From Gibbula magus (Eukaryota; Mollusca; Gastropoda; Trochida; Trochidae), in NCBI GenBank assembly GCA_936450465.1, contig OW388304.1, forward strand, positions 9,864,700-9,928,699: DNA of 64,000 nucleotides, given 5' to 3'. Below, piece by piece: positions 10,561 to 20,820 of the stretch. Every line of letters begins with the position of its first letter. Position 1 is the stretch's first letter. The notes beneath the pieces are model-generated. The model was not told the DNA's origin. It saw nothing but the letters and a program-made list of their open reading frames with translations, and did not search any database. The translations under genes were made by a program, and so were the position numbers.

Positions 10561-13500
10561 TCATGTGACATAGTCCTGCAAATACTTTGGTTGTCGTCTG
10601 CTACGCCTCGGTCTGGAATCTGCAACTGGCTCATCGCTAGTAGTCACTACAGGCGTACTCACTGCAGGCGTTGTCATCGGTGTGGTCATCTCGGCCGCAG
10701 TCTCCGGTGCAGTCTCATCTGCGCCGTGGTCAGTTTGAACAACGTGCTGCTGTTCAGTCTCACGTGGTGTAGTATTACCACGCCCTTCTTCATCTTCCAC
10801 CGAACGACTCAGTTCGGCAGATAATACTCTCTTTCTCCAAGAGTTATCTTCTTGCATGATTTTCTCTCCAACCTGTTCTCCATGATCATGCACAACATTA
10901 TTTACATTTTTGAATTGACTAGAGTCTCTAGTGATTTGTCTCCCATCAGACAATCGTCTTGCTGATACAGTTGAACCATGTATTGCATATATGATGTAAC
11001 ACACAGGTTCGTATGCTGTTGACCATTTGTTCTTTTTCACCTGCTTCAGTAGAACATAATCCCCAATTTCAAGATTGTGCTCTCTTGTATATTTCTTCTT
11101 GACATTGTCTCTTGCCATTTCTTTGTACTGTTTATCTCTAATATTCACCATTTCATCTTGCAATTCCTGTTTCTTGCCTGGGTGATCAAGTTTACATCTT
11201 ACCGTTCTCTTCATCAGTGATTCATAGGGTGAAACTCCTGTTGCAGGATGTGGCGTTGCCCGATACCCTGTCAACATGTCTGATAAAGCAATGTTCATAT
11301 TCTTACCCTCAAGTCTGGCAATTTGTTCAGTTTTGTTCAAGATCTTCATGAAACTCTCAGCTTCACCATTTGCTCTGGGATGTTCTGGCGTTATTCGGTG
11401 GTGAATAAATCCCTCTTCTTGTGCAAACTTGCTAAAGTCATGTGAATTAAATGGCGGTCCATTATCAGATTCCACTCTGCGTGGCGTACCATGTACAGAG
11501 AATATCTTCTTCAACTTCTCTCTAGTTGGCTTGAATGCTGTAGAGTAGACTCTTTCAACTTCTGGAAATCTGGTTCTTTTATCAATTACAACTAAATTAT
11601 AATGTCCATCAGGATATGGTCCTCCAAAGTCAATTGATACAGTTTCCCAAGGATTTTCAGGAATGTTCATGATTTTCACTGGTTCATTTCTGTTTATCTT
11701 TGTGGTTACTGAACATTGGTAACATCGTCCAACTGCGTCTTCAACCAACACATTCATACGCGGAAACCAATACCTGCTTCTGAGGAGATTCTTCGTCTTT
11801 GACATGCCGAAATGTCCCATTCCATGTGCTGCTTTGATAACTTTCTTCTGCAGAGATTTTGGAACACAAATCTGATTCTGTCTGAATACAAGATCTTCTG
11901 CTTCATATAGTTCATCACGTATCATGTAGAATGGTGAAATGTGATCATTATTTCGGTACTTTTCCCAATCACCTTTCCAGATTCTTTCCTTCACTGAAGA
12001 TAACTGGTCATCATTCAGAGTTTCTTTCTTGAAATCTTTGAGGACAACTGCATGTTCTGTGGTTACGATTTTCTTGATCATTCTCTCAGTCGAGTCTGTG
12101 CCTTCTTTCTGTACAGGATGCCTTGACAGAAAATCCAACGGGTCTGCCTCATCCTTTCCAGGTTCATACACTAATTCAAAATCAACATCTTGCATTTCCA
12201 TGACCCATCTCTCAATGCGCGGTGTCAACTTGGCTGTTGGTCTGTTGAACAGTGGCAGCAAAGGCTTATGAGCTGTGATGATTTTGAAATGTGGAGCACC
12301 TAGCAGATATTGTCTAAATCTTTTCTTGGCCCAGGCGATGGCTAACGCATCTTTTTCTGTCTGGCTGTATCTTTTCTCGGTATTCGTCATGGCACGACTG
12401 ATGAAATGCACTGGCTGAACTCCTCTCGGAGTGACTTGAAACAACCCTGCTGATAGTCCTTCATTGAAACTTGCTTCAGTTCGAACAATGATTGGTCTGG
12501 AAGGATTGAAGTAAGCAATGGTATCTTCACTTGATATGCTGTTCTTGAGCAATTCAAAAGATGTCTCTTCTTCCTGCCCCCACTTGAACCTTTCATTCTT
12601 GTGCGTCAGTTCTCTCAATGGTGCTGTCAAAGATGAATATCTGGGAATAAACTTGGACAAATATCCGACCATTCCCAAGAAACTTCGAACTGCTGTTTTG
12701 TTCTCTGGTGGTGAACTTTTCTTGATGGCAGCTACTTTGTCTTCTGTTGGTTTCAATCCATTCTTCGTAAACAGGTAACCATAGAATTCTATTTCTTCTA
12801 CTCCAAACTGACATTTCTCTTTGTTGAAGGTAATCCCGAAATCTTCTGCTCTTTGAAGTACAGTTTCTAGTGTTCTGTTGTGTTCTTCTAGTGTGCTTCC
12901 CCCTAGCAAGATGTCATCACGTTGATTCAAGCACTTCGGAATGTCACAGAATATTTTGTAGACAGCTTCATCAAACAAATCCTGTGATGCTTTAGCCCCG
13001 AATACAAGTCTCTTCGGTCTCATGTTTCCCCATGGTGTACTGAAGGTGACAACTTCCCTTGACTTCTGATCCAGCAATAGTTGGTGATAACCCTGTTTCA
13101 TGTCTAATTTGGAGAACACCTTACAGTCTCTGAACTTGTATGCAAAGTCTTCCACAACAGTTGCTTGAATTATTCTACTTCTCTCCATGTGCTTGTTGGG
13201 AATTCTCAAGTCAACACTAGCCCTAATCATGTGACCCTCTAGTTTATCACTCTCTACCTTGCTGTACCTTGGTTTAGGTTGAACAACAAGAGGCGAACAC
13301 CAAGTGACTGGTTCACCCTGTGGTACCTCTTCAAATATCTCTTCTTTCAAACCTTCATCCAGCCATTTCTTCAAGGGAGCTTGTAAGTAGTAAGGAACAT
13401 GTCTGGCTTTCTGAGCGACTGGAACTGCATCTGGCTTCATACAGAATGTCCCATAAATCTCCCTGTCTCTCTTCTTGTCTTGTATGAGTCCTATTCCCTC

Positions 13501-14514
13501 AAATATCTGTTGATGTCTTGTAACTATTTCTTGAATACCTTGAATACCTGTTTTCTTCACTCTTTTTGCTTGAAGATGTTTAGTTGCTTTACAGAAGAAT
13601 TCCTCATCTGAACTAGTAGATTCATTACTTCTCTCTCTAGTTTTCTTAATTCTCTCATGGCGACTCTTATCTTTGGAATGTCTATCTTTCTTCTCAAACT
13701 TTGTGTCAGAACTTCTACAAACTTTTGCAAAGTGATTGTGTTTCTTACACTTATTACACTGCTTTCCATACGCCGGACAATTCTTACCAGGTGGGTGAAT
13801 TCCTGACAATCCACAAAAGGAACATGCCCTGTTCTGTTTCTGACTGCTTGACCTCCCTCTTGTCCACTTTCTCTCTTCTCTGTCCTTCCTGGCGTGTTTC
13901 TGTACCTTGTATATTCTGCCCTCTTCTGTTTTCATGTCCTTGATCTGCATTGAAATATCCTCTGTCTGTCCTGCTTCAACAAGAAATTGAGTTAGATTCC
14001 ACTTTTTATTGATGGCTTTCTGAATTAAAGATTGATTGTCAATAGTCTGAATTAAATGTTCCAGAATTCTGTCATCACAAACTGCCCCAAATTCACATTC
14101 ACTTGCCTTTTCACGTAACCTGGCAGCAAAAACACAAATAGTTTCTCCAGTGTTTGGTTTCATTTTCAGAAAAAGATATCTGGCATGATGTTTATTCTTT
14201 TGAGGTGTGAAATATTCATCCAATTTAGTTTTCAATTTATCATATGCTGATAAAGCGTTATCAGGGTCTGGTGGATCAGGTAAACTTTTAGACAGTCTAG
14301 AAACCTCTCTTCCCCCATAAATGATGAGAGCGTCACATTTATCTCCTTCTGGTATTTTGAAATATCGAAACTCACGCTCAATATTCTCTATCCATTCTTC
14401 CCATTCCTTCCCAGCGGTGATATTGTCAGAAGAAGGTTGAAATGGTGGACTCTTCAGGTTTCTGTTCTCTAACACGACGGTTGGAAGGTTCGGAGGGTCT
14501 ACCGGGTCGCCCAT
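10561..14514 (-). CDS. Gag-Pol polyprotein of the Ty3/Gypsy element, no protease domain seen
   Basis: A single 1317-aa frame. The Gag-like part includes zinc knuckles at about 231-266 (CSFC..., then CNKCKKHNHFAKVC, a clear CCHC). Reverse transcriptase spans about 360-600, with motif A FSKLDMKQGYHQ (D471) and the active-site pair D533-D534 in an unusual NQRDD context. RNase H is about 670-800. Its usual first Asp is Glu680 (RTEAS) and the usual TDHKP is TAHKP (A748); whether this is normal for the lineage cannot be told here. Integrase has an HHCC finger (H897, H901, C931, C934) and a D962, D1017, E1053 triad with 35 residues between the last two, so it looks complete. No DTG or DSG aspartic protease motif occurs between the zinc knuckle and RT, where about 85 residues of low complexity link the two. 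No env is present. The tail is Thr/Pro-rich and basic. Confidence 0.92.
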   Translation of the reverse strand: MGDPVDPPNLPTVVLENRNLKSPPFQPSSDNITAGKEWEEWIENIEREFRYFKIPEGDKCDALIIYGGREVSRLSKSLPDPPDPDNALSAYDKLKTKLDEYFTPQKNKHHARYLFLKMKPNTGETICVFAARLREKASECEFGAVCDDRILEHLIQTIDNQSLIQKAINKKWNLTQFLVEAGQTEDISMQIKDMKTEEGRIYKVQKHARKDREERKWTRGRSSSQKQNRACSFCGLSGIHPPGKNCPAYGKQCNKCKKHNHFAKVCRSSDTKFEKKDRHSKDKSRHERIKKTRERSNESTSSDEEFFCKATKHLQAKRVKKTGIQGIQEIVTRHQQIFEGIGLIQDKKRDREIYGTFCMKPDAVPVAQKARHVPYYLQAPLKKWLDEGLKEEIFEEVPQGEPVTWCSPLVVQPKPRYSKVESDKLEGHMIRASVDLRIPNKHMERSRIIQATVVEDFAYKFRDCKVFSKLDMKQGYHQLLLDQKSREVVTFSTPWGNMRPKRLVFGAKASQDLFDEAVYKIFCDIPKCLNQRDDILLGGSTLEEHNRTLETVLQRAEDFGITFNKEKCQFGVEEIEFYGYLFTKNGLKPTEDKVAAIKKSSPPENKTAVRSFLGMVGYLSKFIPRYSSLTAPLRELTHKNERFKWGQEEETSFELLKNSISSEDTIAYFNPSRPIIVRTEASFNEGLSAGLFQVTPRGVQPVHFISRAMTNTEKRYSQTEKDALAIAWAKKRFRQYLLGAPHFKIITAHKPLLPLFNRPTAKLTPRIERWVMEMQDVDFELVYEPGKDEADPLDFLSRHPVQKEGTDSTERMIKKIVTTEHAVVLKDFKKETLNDDQLSSVKERIWKGDWEKYRNNDHISPFYMIRDELYEAEDLVFRQNQICVPKSLQKKVIKAAHGMGHFGMSKTKNLLRSRYWFPRMNVLVEDAVGRCYQCSVTTKINRNEPVKIMNIPENPWETVSIDFGGPYPDGHYNLVVIDKRTRFPEVERVYSTAFKPTREKLKKIFSVHGTPRRVESDNGPPFNSHDFSKFAQEEGFIHHRITPEHPRANGEAESFMKILNKTEQIARLEGKNMNIALSDMLTGYRATPHPATGVSPYESLMKRTVRCKLDHPGKKQELQDEMVNIRDKQYKEMARDNVKKKYTREHNLEIGDYVLLKQVKKNKWSTAYEPVCYIIYAIHGSTVSARRLSDGRQITRDSSQFKNVNNVVHDHGEQVGEKIMQEDNSWRKRVLSAELSRSVEDEEGRGNTTPRETEQQHVVQTDHGADETAPETAAEMTTPMTTPAVSTPVVTTSDEPVADSRPRRSRRQPKYLQDYVT

Positions 14515-14655
14515 GTTTTCTCGTGCTTCTCGTGTTTACCCAAACACGTGCGGCAATACTGCTTGCTCTGTAACTTCTGTAACTTCGGTGTCGAATAATC
14601 TTCATGGCCCGTACACATATAATTACCATGTGTTGTTCACCATCCTCGTCGCCAA

Positions 14656-14826
14656 TTTCATAACTCAGGGTTTTCATTCAACTTCATCGCATGCATTGAC
14701 AACACAAGTTACTGCAGTCACCTTTATTCTCAGTCCGTCAGGTATGATACAGAGCTCGCGTACTTCCGGTCGCATTGTCTTTACGACTCATCATTACTTT
14801 AGACAAAGCGTCTGTTGGATATAACA
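14656..14826 (-). repeat. 5' LTR of the Ty3/Gypsy element
   Basis: 171-bp direct repeat of 10154-10324, with no difference seen by eye. It is the 5' LTR because the coding ORF runs on the minus strand. It is followed on the minus strand by about 140 bp of leader before the ATG at 14514. Confidence 0.93.
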
Positions 14827-15087
14827 GATTGTATCAAACTTAAACAGAACCTCAGGTAATTGTCTCGTAAGAGCAAAAGTTGCCTGATAAATTGCTGTTG
14901 GATGGGCGTTACTTCATTATTGCCTGTTGATGGAATATCAGACAGAAGAAAAAACAAGGGTACAGCAACACCCAATATAAATCTACTCACACAGTGTGTA
15001 CAGAAACCATGAACTATGGCTGGTTCCACAAGGATAGTTAAAAATAGCTTTTCTTTAACAAATCGCTGAAGCGTGTGAACTTTCAGT

Positions 15088-17270
15088 CAATCAAGTTTAT
15101 TTTGTAAAAGGCCTTAGGCCCACGTACAATACAAAATAAACAAACATGTGATTACATGGTAGTGGCAATTGACCGTCATGTGTAGTGAGTTCACAGTAAC
15201 AATGCTTCCTCTATGTAATTAGAACAGTTTGTTGTTATTGAAGAATTAGTACATTTAAAAGGTATTGCTGATCAATATGTTAAGGTAATGTTTTGAAATA
15301 TTTACAGTGCAATTCATGATAAACTTTACATTCTAAAGGAAAATGAATTTCATTTTCTACAAAGTTATCATTAGAAATATAACAAAGTCGTTGGTGCCTT
15401 GAAAGTCCATCAAATCTACCGGTATTTTTGTATATTGGAAGTGCACCAATTCGTAACATTGTTATTCTATGCCTAGCATCTTTAGATTTCACAAAAGATA
15501 AATAAGGTTCCATACAAAATACAGTTTTGATACTTGAATAAAGATCTAGCAAAATACATCTGTGCATTTCTGAAAATATTAATTGCTTGTGACAGTCACT
15601 GATCCTTACATGAAATTCTTTAAAAAATTGCTCCTCATTACCAACACCTTGATCTTCCCACACAAAACCAAAACCATACTTGAAGAGAATATTTCTAACA
15701 AAATATACCCAAGTTTTCCAATCAACTTTGTCAAAGTTGTGTAACATGCAGTCTGATTAAAATCGACCTTGTTCCGAGGAATAAAATTTGCAAAATTTTG
15801 CATCTGCCGGGATACGAACAGGTTCTGTAGATTCCTCGCCACAAGGTCTGAGAACACCCTGTATAGGCGTGTGTTCAGAACCAATTTAGCGCAGCCAAAA
15901 CCCAGTCAAATAGCTGACCAATCACATCATAGTATTTAAACGGTTGCGGTTTTGAAAGCATTCGGAACAGACAAAAGGATAGCTGTTTGGAGTTATCTGC
16001 CCCTAGTTTCTCGCACCGAAAGCATTTGTTGGGCATCTTTTGATTGGCTAGCTGAATTGCGCCCGAACACGTTAGTGTACAGGGTGCTTTCAGACGGTTT
16101 GGCGTGGAAACCCACGAACGAGTTCGTATCCCGGTAGATGCACTATTTTGCATTTTTTATTCCACGGAAAACCGTCGATTTTAATCAGACTGTGTAACAT
16201 GATACAACACTGCTTGGGATATCTATCCCTAGGAAAATGTGAAAGATTAAACCAATAATTACAACACGTACTAAGGTATCAACAACAATATAGTTTCTAC
16301 CACATTATCTAATGCCAATACAGCAGCATTAGAGCATTAATAACTTACACCCAACACATACTTGCAAAATCTAATATGCAACTGTTCAACAACATGCCAT
16401 TGCTGAAAACCCCATATCTTTGAAGCATACAAAATGATGGCCTTTATCTCAGCATCAAAGATTTTAAACAAAATAGCTGGGGAAACATTTTTTAATCTCC
16501 TACCAAAAACCTTAACTGAGGACAAAGCATTATTCGCTTTATTTACCAGATTTTGGACGAATTTAGGCCATGAGAGTCTATTTGAAAACAACAAACCCAA
16601 ATAATTATAGTATGAACTATGAAGAAATGGTTAACTTATGATCACCAAAGTACCATGATTCATATCGTCTCAATTTACCACCATTCCTAAAGACTAAAAC
16701 CTCTGTTTTCTGAAAATTTACACAAACCCCATTTCTTACAAAAGTTATATAATACATCGATCTTTCTCTGAAGACTAATCTCCAAACAAACATAAATCAT
16801 CTGCATACAGTAGCAAATACAAAATTTTCCAAGAACTCTGAATCAATAAATACACCCCTGTCTCTAATAGTAGATATTTCAGTATATAACTGATTAACAA
16901 ACAAAGCAAATAATAAAGGAGTTAAAATGCAGCCTTGCCTAACTCTACTCATAGAATCAAAGTATTCTGAAACGTTTAAATTATTTAACTTAACACTAGC
17001 CTTTGTCTTTGAGTACATATCTCTAATAATATTAAACATAGAGCCATGGATACTATTAGATAACAGAACAAACCATAGAAGATCTCTATTTACCGAAACC
17101 AAATGCTTCACGAAAATCAACAAACATACAATAAAATCTACCTCCTTTTTTGGACAGATATTTCTGTATGACACTTTGGAGTGTAAACATATTGTGAACT
17201 TACAGAAATGTTTGTAAAGTGTTATATACTGAAGAAAGGAAATCTCTATTGTTTGACTCATTACATTTCC
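15088..17270 (-). mobile_element. Degraded non-LTR retrotransposon (LINE), 5'-truncated
   Basis: Pieces of one RT protein lie in several frames on the minus strand. An RT core is seen at 16797-17261 (SRVRQGCILTPLLFALFVNQL) and the YADD box at 16796-16807 (LLYADDLCLF). A C-terminal region follows at 16337-16600, and a terminal region at 15280-15747 (RITMLRIGALPIYKNTGRF). The 3' end is an untranslated stretch reaching about 15088. Frameshifts and stops make it non-coding today. A 444-bp TIR element (15749-16192) interrupts the last coding part. Family within the LINEs is not assigned. Confidence 0.8.
15749..16192. mobile_element. Long-TIR MITE with 9-bp target duplication (Mutator-like candidate)
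   Basis: The ends are CAGTCTGATTAAAATCGAC and its reverse complement, and imperfect inversion continues for roughly 140 bp from each end. TGTAACATG occurs on both sides (15740-15748 and 16193-16201) as a 9-bp target duplication. There is no transposase. A 9-10 bp duplication with long TIRs is typical of Mutator-like elements, so that assignment is an inference. The insertion splits the reading frame of the LINE at 15088-17270. Confidence 0.85.
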
Positions 17271-20200
17271 ATGGCTTACAGTTGAGTATCAATCACAAGA
17301 ACTATATAGCTCAGGAATTTCTAGGGGAGTTACCAAAGAAAGAAATATAATGGTGTTACAATCAACTACCATGGTGTTTGTAAATACCTCCATTTCTAGG
17401 CAACAGTTGGATTAACACAAGAAAGCTGCTATGTCAGCATATTTGTCAAATTGAAAAGTGGCAGGTGCAAGTTTATCAAGTTTATACAGCTTGAAATACA
17501 TTTCAAGAGGATTCTTTCACCTCATTTATTTAACAGAACAAAAATGTGTATACTTTGGGCTTTGACACTTTTACAGCAAATGCTATTTTATGATTGTTAC
17601 ACGTTCAATAGACTTAGGAAAATTGGATGACTTCAATCAATAATTAACCAATGGCAATACAGAAAATTATGACCATCACTTGTCTTGACAATTTACTTTA
17701 AAATGAAAATGTTGCACCTGTTCTTCCCTATGGTCGTTTGATATATTTTGCATTTAACAGAAGGGGAACTCTATATATGATTTTAACTTCTCTGATTGAA
17801 TTTGCAAAGTTTATCTATAACAGCTTTTATGTGACAGTGTTGTTTCAGTGAAAAAAAATTTATACTCAAAGACAACTTTTCTTCACAACAAAATAGTTGT
17901 AAAGTACATGCACCTGAACATAAAGACTATAAACATAACATAATGTTTATGCAAATTTAGAACTTTACATTTCTCAAATTCAAAACCAAATGACTCAAGT
18001 CTTGTGTTAGTATTTACAACACTTTGTTAAACCTGTGCAAATGAATAAAATGTCAGATTAACATTTAAAATATATCTGCATACATATATGCAATAATTAA
18101 ACAATGAACATGAAAATAACCAAATCAAATGATGAAGAGCAAAATAACAAACCGTATTTGCAAATAACACCCATTTTGGTCTCCGAGTTACGTGAGATTG
18201 AGGCAGGGTGTGTCTTCGACAGCTAAGTTAAAACCAGGAAATAGCAGGAAAATTCATGAAATATCCAATTGTGTATATCACGAAACATCTACCACATGAT
18301 GTTGTAAATCTCCAGCTGATCTCACAACTGGGTACTACAATAATTAACTCACTTAGTGTGCAGTGATGTGATCATCAAATAGGTAACTGTCAATCACCTG
18401 TCAATCAATGTGAAATTTAGTTGTAAATCCATGGTAACTGGCCTCCAGCTAAAAAAAATGTAGCCCCAGGCAGAGAGATAATAATTTTAGTACATTAGAT
18501 TTTCTAGATGATAGCCTACAGGGACAGGGTGCCAACAATTAAGATATTAAAGATGTCATGATACACAACTTATTGTGAAGGAAATTGAATATTTTACCAA
18601 TTGTTTGTTACCGCTAATCCTGATGCAACTTACAATGGATATTCACAAACATAAACAGTGATTAATTGTGCTGAATGGCTCTTAAGGATTAATTAGAATA
18701 TCTATTGTTGAACTTTATATATATAATGGAATCTTCATTTGCAATGACCACATATGCAGCCTCACCACCATTTGGGTTCATTAGACTAAACGATATTACT
18801 ACCAACGGCCAGACTGTAATAGAGTTTCCAAAGCAGGATCCCATTCCAATGAAGAACATCTTGATTGTTAGAAAACTTTGGAAAAGACAAGCATTTTTTT
18901 AGTATGTTGAAGAAATGTTTTGTAAAGGAGATATCATTTGTCAAGTGGACGTTTGGTTAAGACAAATATTGATGATAAAAATTAACATTTGATCACGATA
19001 TTCACACACACAAATTCCCTATAAATTGAGAGACTGAAATTGATTGTTCCGGACTGACGAAATACTAGTGTAGGATTAAAGAAGATAATCTATACAATAA
19101 CCAACAACATCAAAATGGATTTAAAAATGTAAACATACAACATAAGTTAGGGTCATAACAATGTGAGTTAATATCATTTGAATAGTAAACACTAAACAAT
19201 AACTTACTAGATAAGTTATCACATTGTTAGTTTAATAAAAGAGTCACAATACTGGAGGACTGAATCCCAAAATACTGATGAAAAGGTACTTAAACTGAAC
19301 AGAGCCACAAACGAATTCTTTCTTATTTTAATTTGAACAGACTGTTGTCTAACACAAGATATGAATGATTCACAATTGACATCTGGACATTTCGCAGTTG
19401 AGTCTTCAAACAATCATGTTCTGTTCACTCAAAGCAGACATGATTTCCAAAATTTGACACTCAGTGCTACTGACAGATGGTGAAGACGCCTGTAAATTAA
19501 TCTGATAGATAAGAGTTTATATTGTTGGCATTTTTCCAAAAATAGGTTTCACTACATGTCATTGAAATGATAAGTCGAATAATTACCCATTTTAGGTATT
19601 TTGCCACAAAACGTTGATTTACATCTGAGTTTAGTGATCACCCACGCAAAATTTATCAACGCACAGCAATCAAGTAAAGCTATTACCGATAATTGTCTTT
19701 TCGTAAATAAACATTCTTTTTATGCAATAAATCAATCTGATATTCATAATATTTTCACTTGACAACTAAAAATTAATAACTTGTAAATTTTTTAAAGTTA
19801 TCTATATACACCTTTTATACGAAACTATAGCAAAATCAAACACATACTATTTTCCATTTCACTTGTTACACAAGCAAATGTTATAGAGACGATCTCGTTC
19901 GGTGAGCGGCAGGACAACGTGCTACATGACATTTTTTCAATCCAAAAAAGAGTACCACACTTAATATATGATTTATGAAACGATTAATGTGTACCCTCTC
20001 TCTCTTTCTCTCAGATCGCGAGGAAACCTCCGAACGATATGAATTTAGAATGAATGTGCGACAGCCTTAACACCAGTGTCGACTTTCGAGTTTCAACTTT
20101 GCAAACAAAATATGTATCTATTTGTGAAATACATTGTATTGAACTCGTATAACTCCGAAAATAATTTTAAAAATGAACTAAGTCATCCGAAATTAAACAC

Positions 20201-20820
20201 TAGTACATATTCATAACATAACATTACCATATGGACTTCATTATTTGCAATAGATACATTGGATTCGAATTTTTTTTTAAATAATTCCCAAATGAACAAT
20301 TCTCTTCCCACAGAGATTACTCCCTTGAGATTTCTGATCGTTACCTCTGTTCTAATAAGACTGAATTCGCCGGCATAAAGGGAGAATCCTAATTGGTTGC
20401 AATTGAATCTAGTTGTGCAATCAGTGACGCCGTTGTGAAAGTGACATTTGCCAATGACACGTCATAATGATAAAATAAACGTGAGATAAACGTTTTCTCG
20501 TTTACTGTGTTTCCTCGAAATATGCTATTTGATTTTGTGAAAACAATTGAAAATAGACATGCTGATAAATAAAGAAGACCAAATCAGAGACATATACCAA
20601 TTCAAAATAGTTCATTCGTGTTATTTACATCAGACATATTCGAAGGACATATGCTAATTAGCAAGAACCTTTAGAGTCAAATACTAAGATCTTTGAAGTC
20701 ACTCGGTGAACATAGCCGCTGAAAGATGAGTTTTCATTGGTTAAGAAGCAGGGAATCAGTATGAAGTTCCCCTTTTCCTCGCTAGGGAATTTTGCTGGAG
20801 CCGTGAAATCCAGCACTATT
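17271..20820. other. No gene seen
   Basis: AT-rich sequence between two LINE remnants. The only note is the minus-strand ATGG at 18174-18171, discussed as a weak RUNDC1 first-exon candidate. Confidence 0.65.

Larger units (their letters stand above)
10154..14826 (-). mobile_element. Ty3/Gypsy LTR retrotransposon, full length, very recent insertion
   Basis: Two direct 171-bp LTRs (10154-10324 and 14656-14826) look identical by eye and flank one long minus-strand ORF. The LTR begins TGTTATATCC on the minus strand. A 5-bp target duplication GATTG lies at 10149-10153 and 14827-14831. A purine-rich tract (GAAGAAATGGAGATA on the minus strand) abuts the 3' LTR at about 10325-10339. A candidate primer-binding site starting TTGGCGACGAGG abuts the 5' LTR at 14655; its tRNA was not identified. 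Identical LTRs imply recent integration. Confidence 0.95.
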
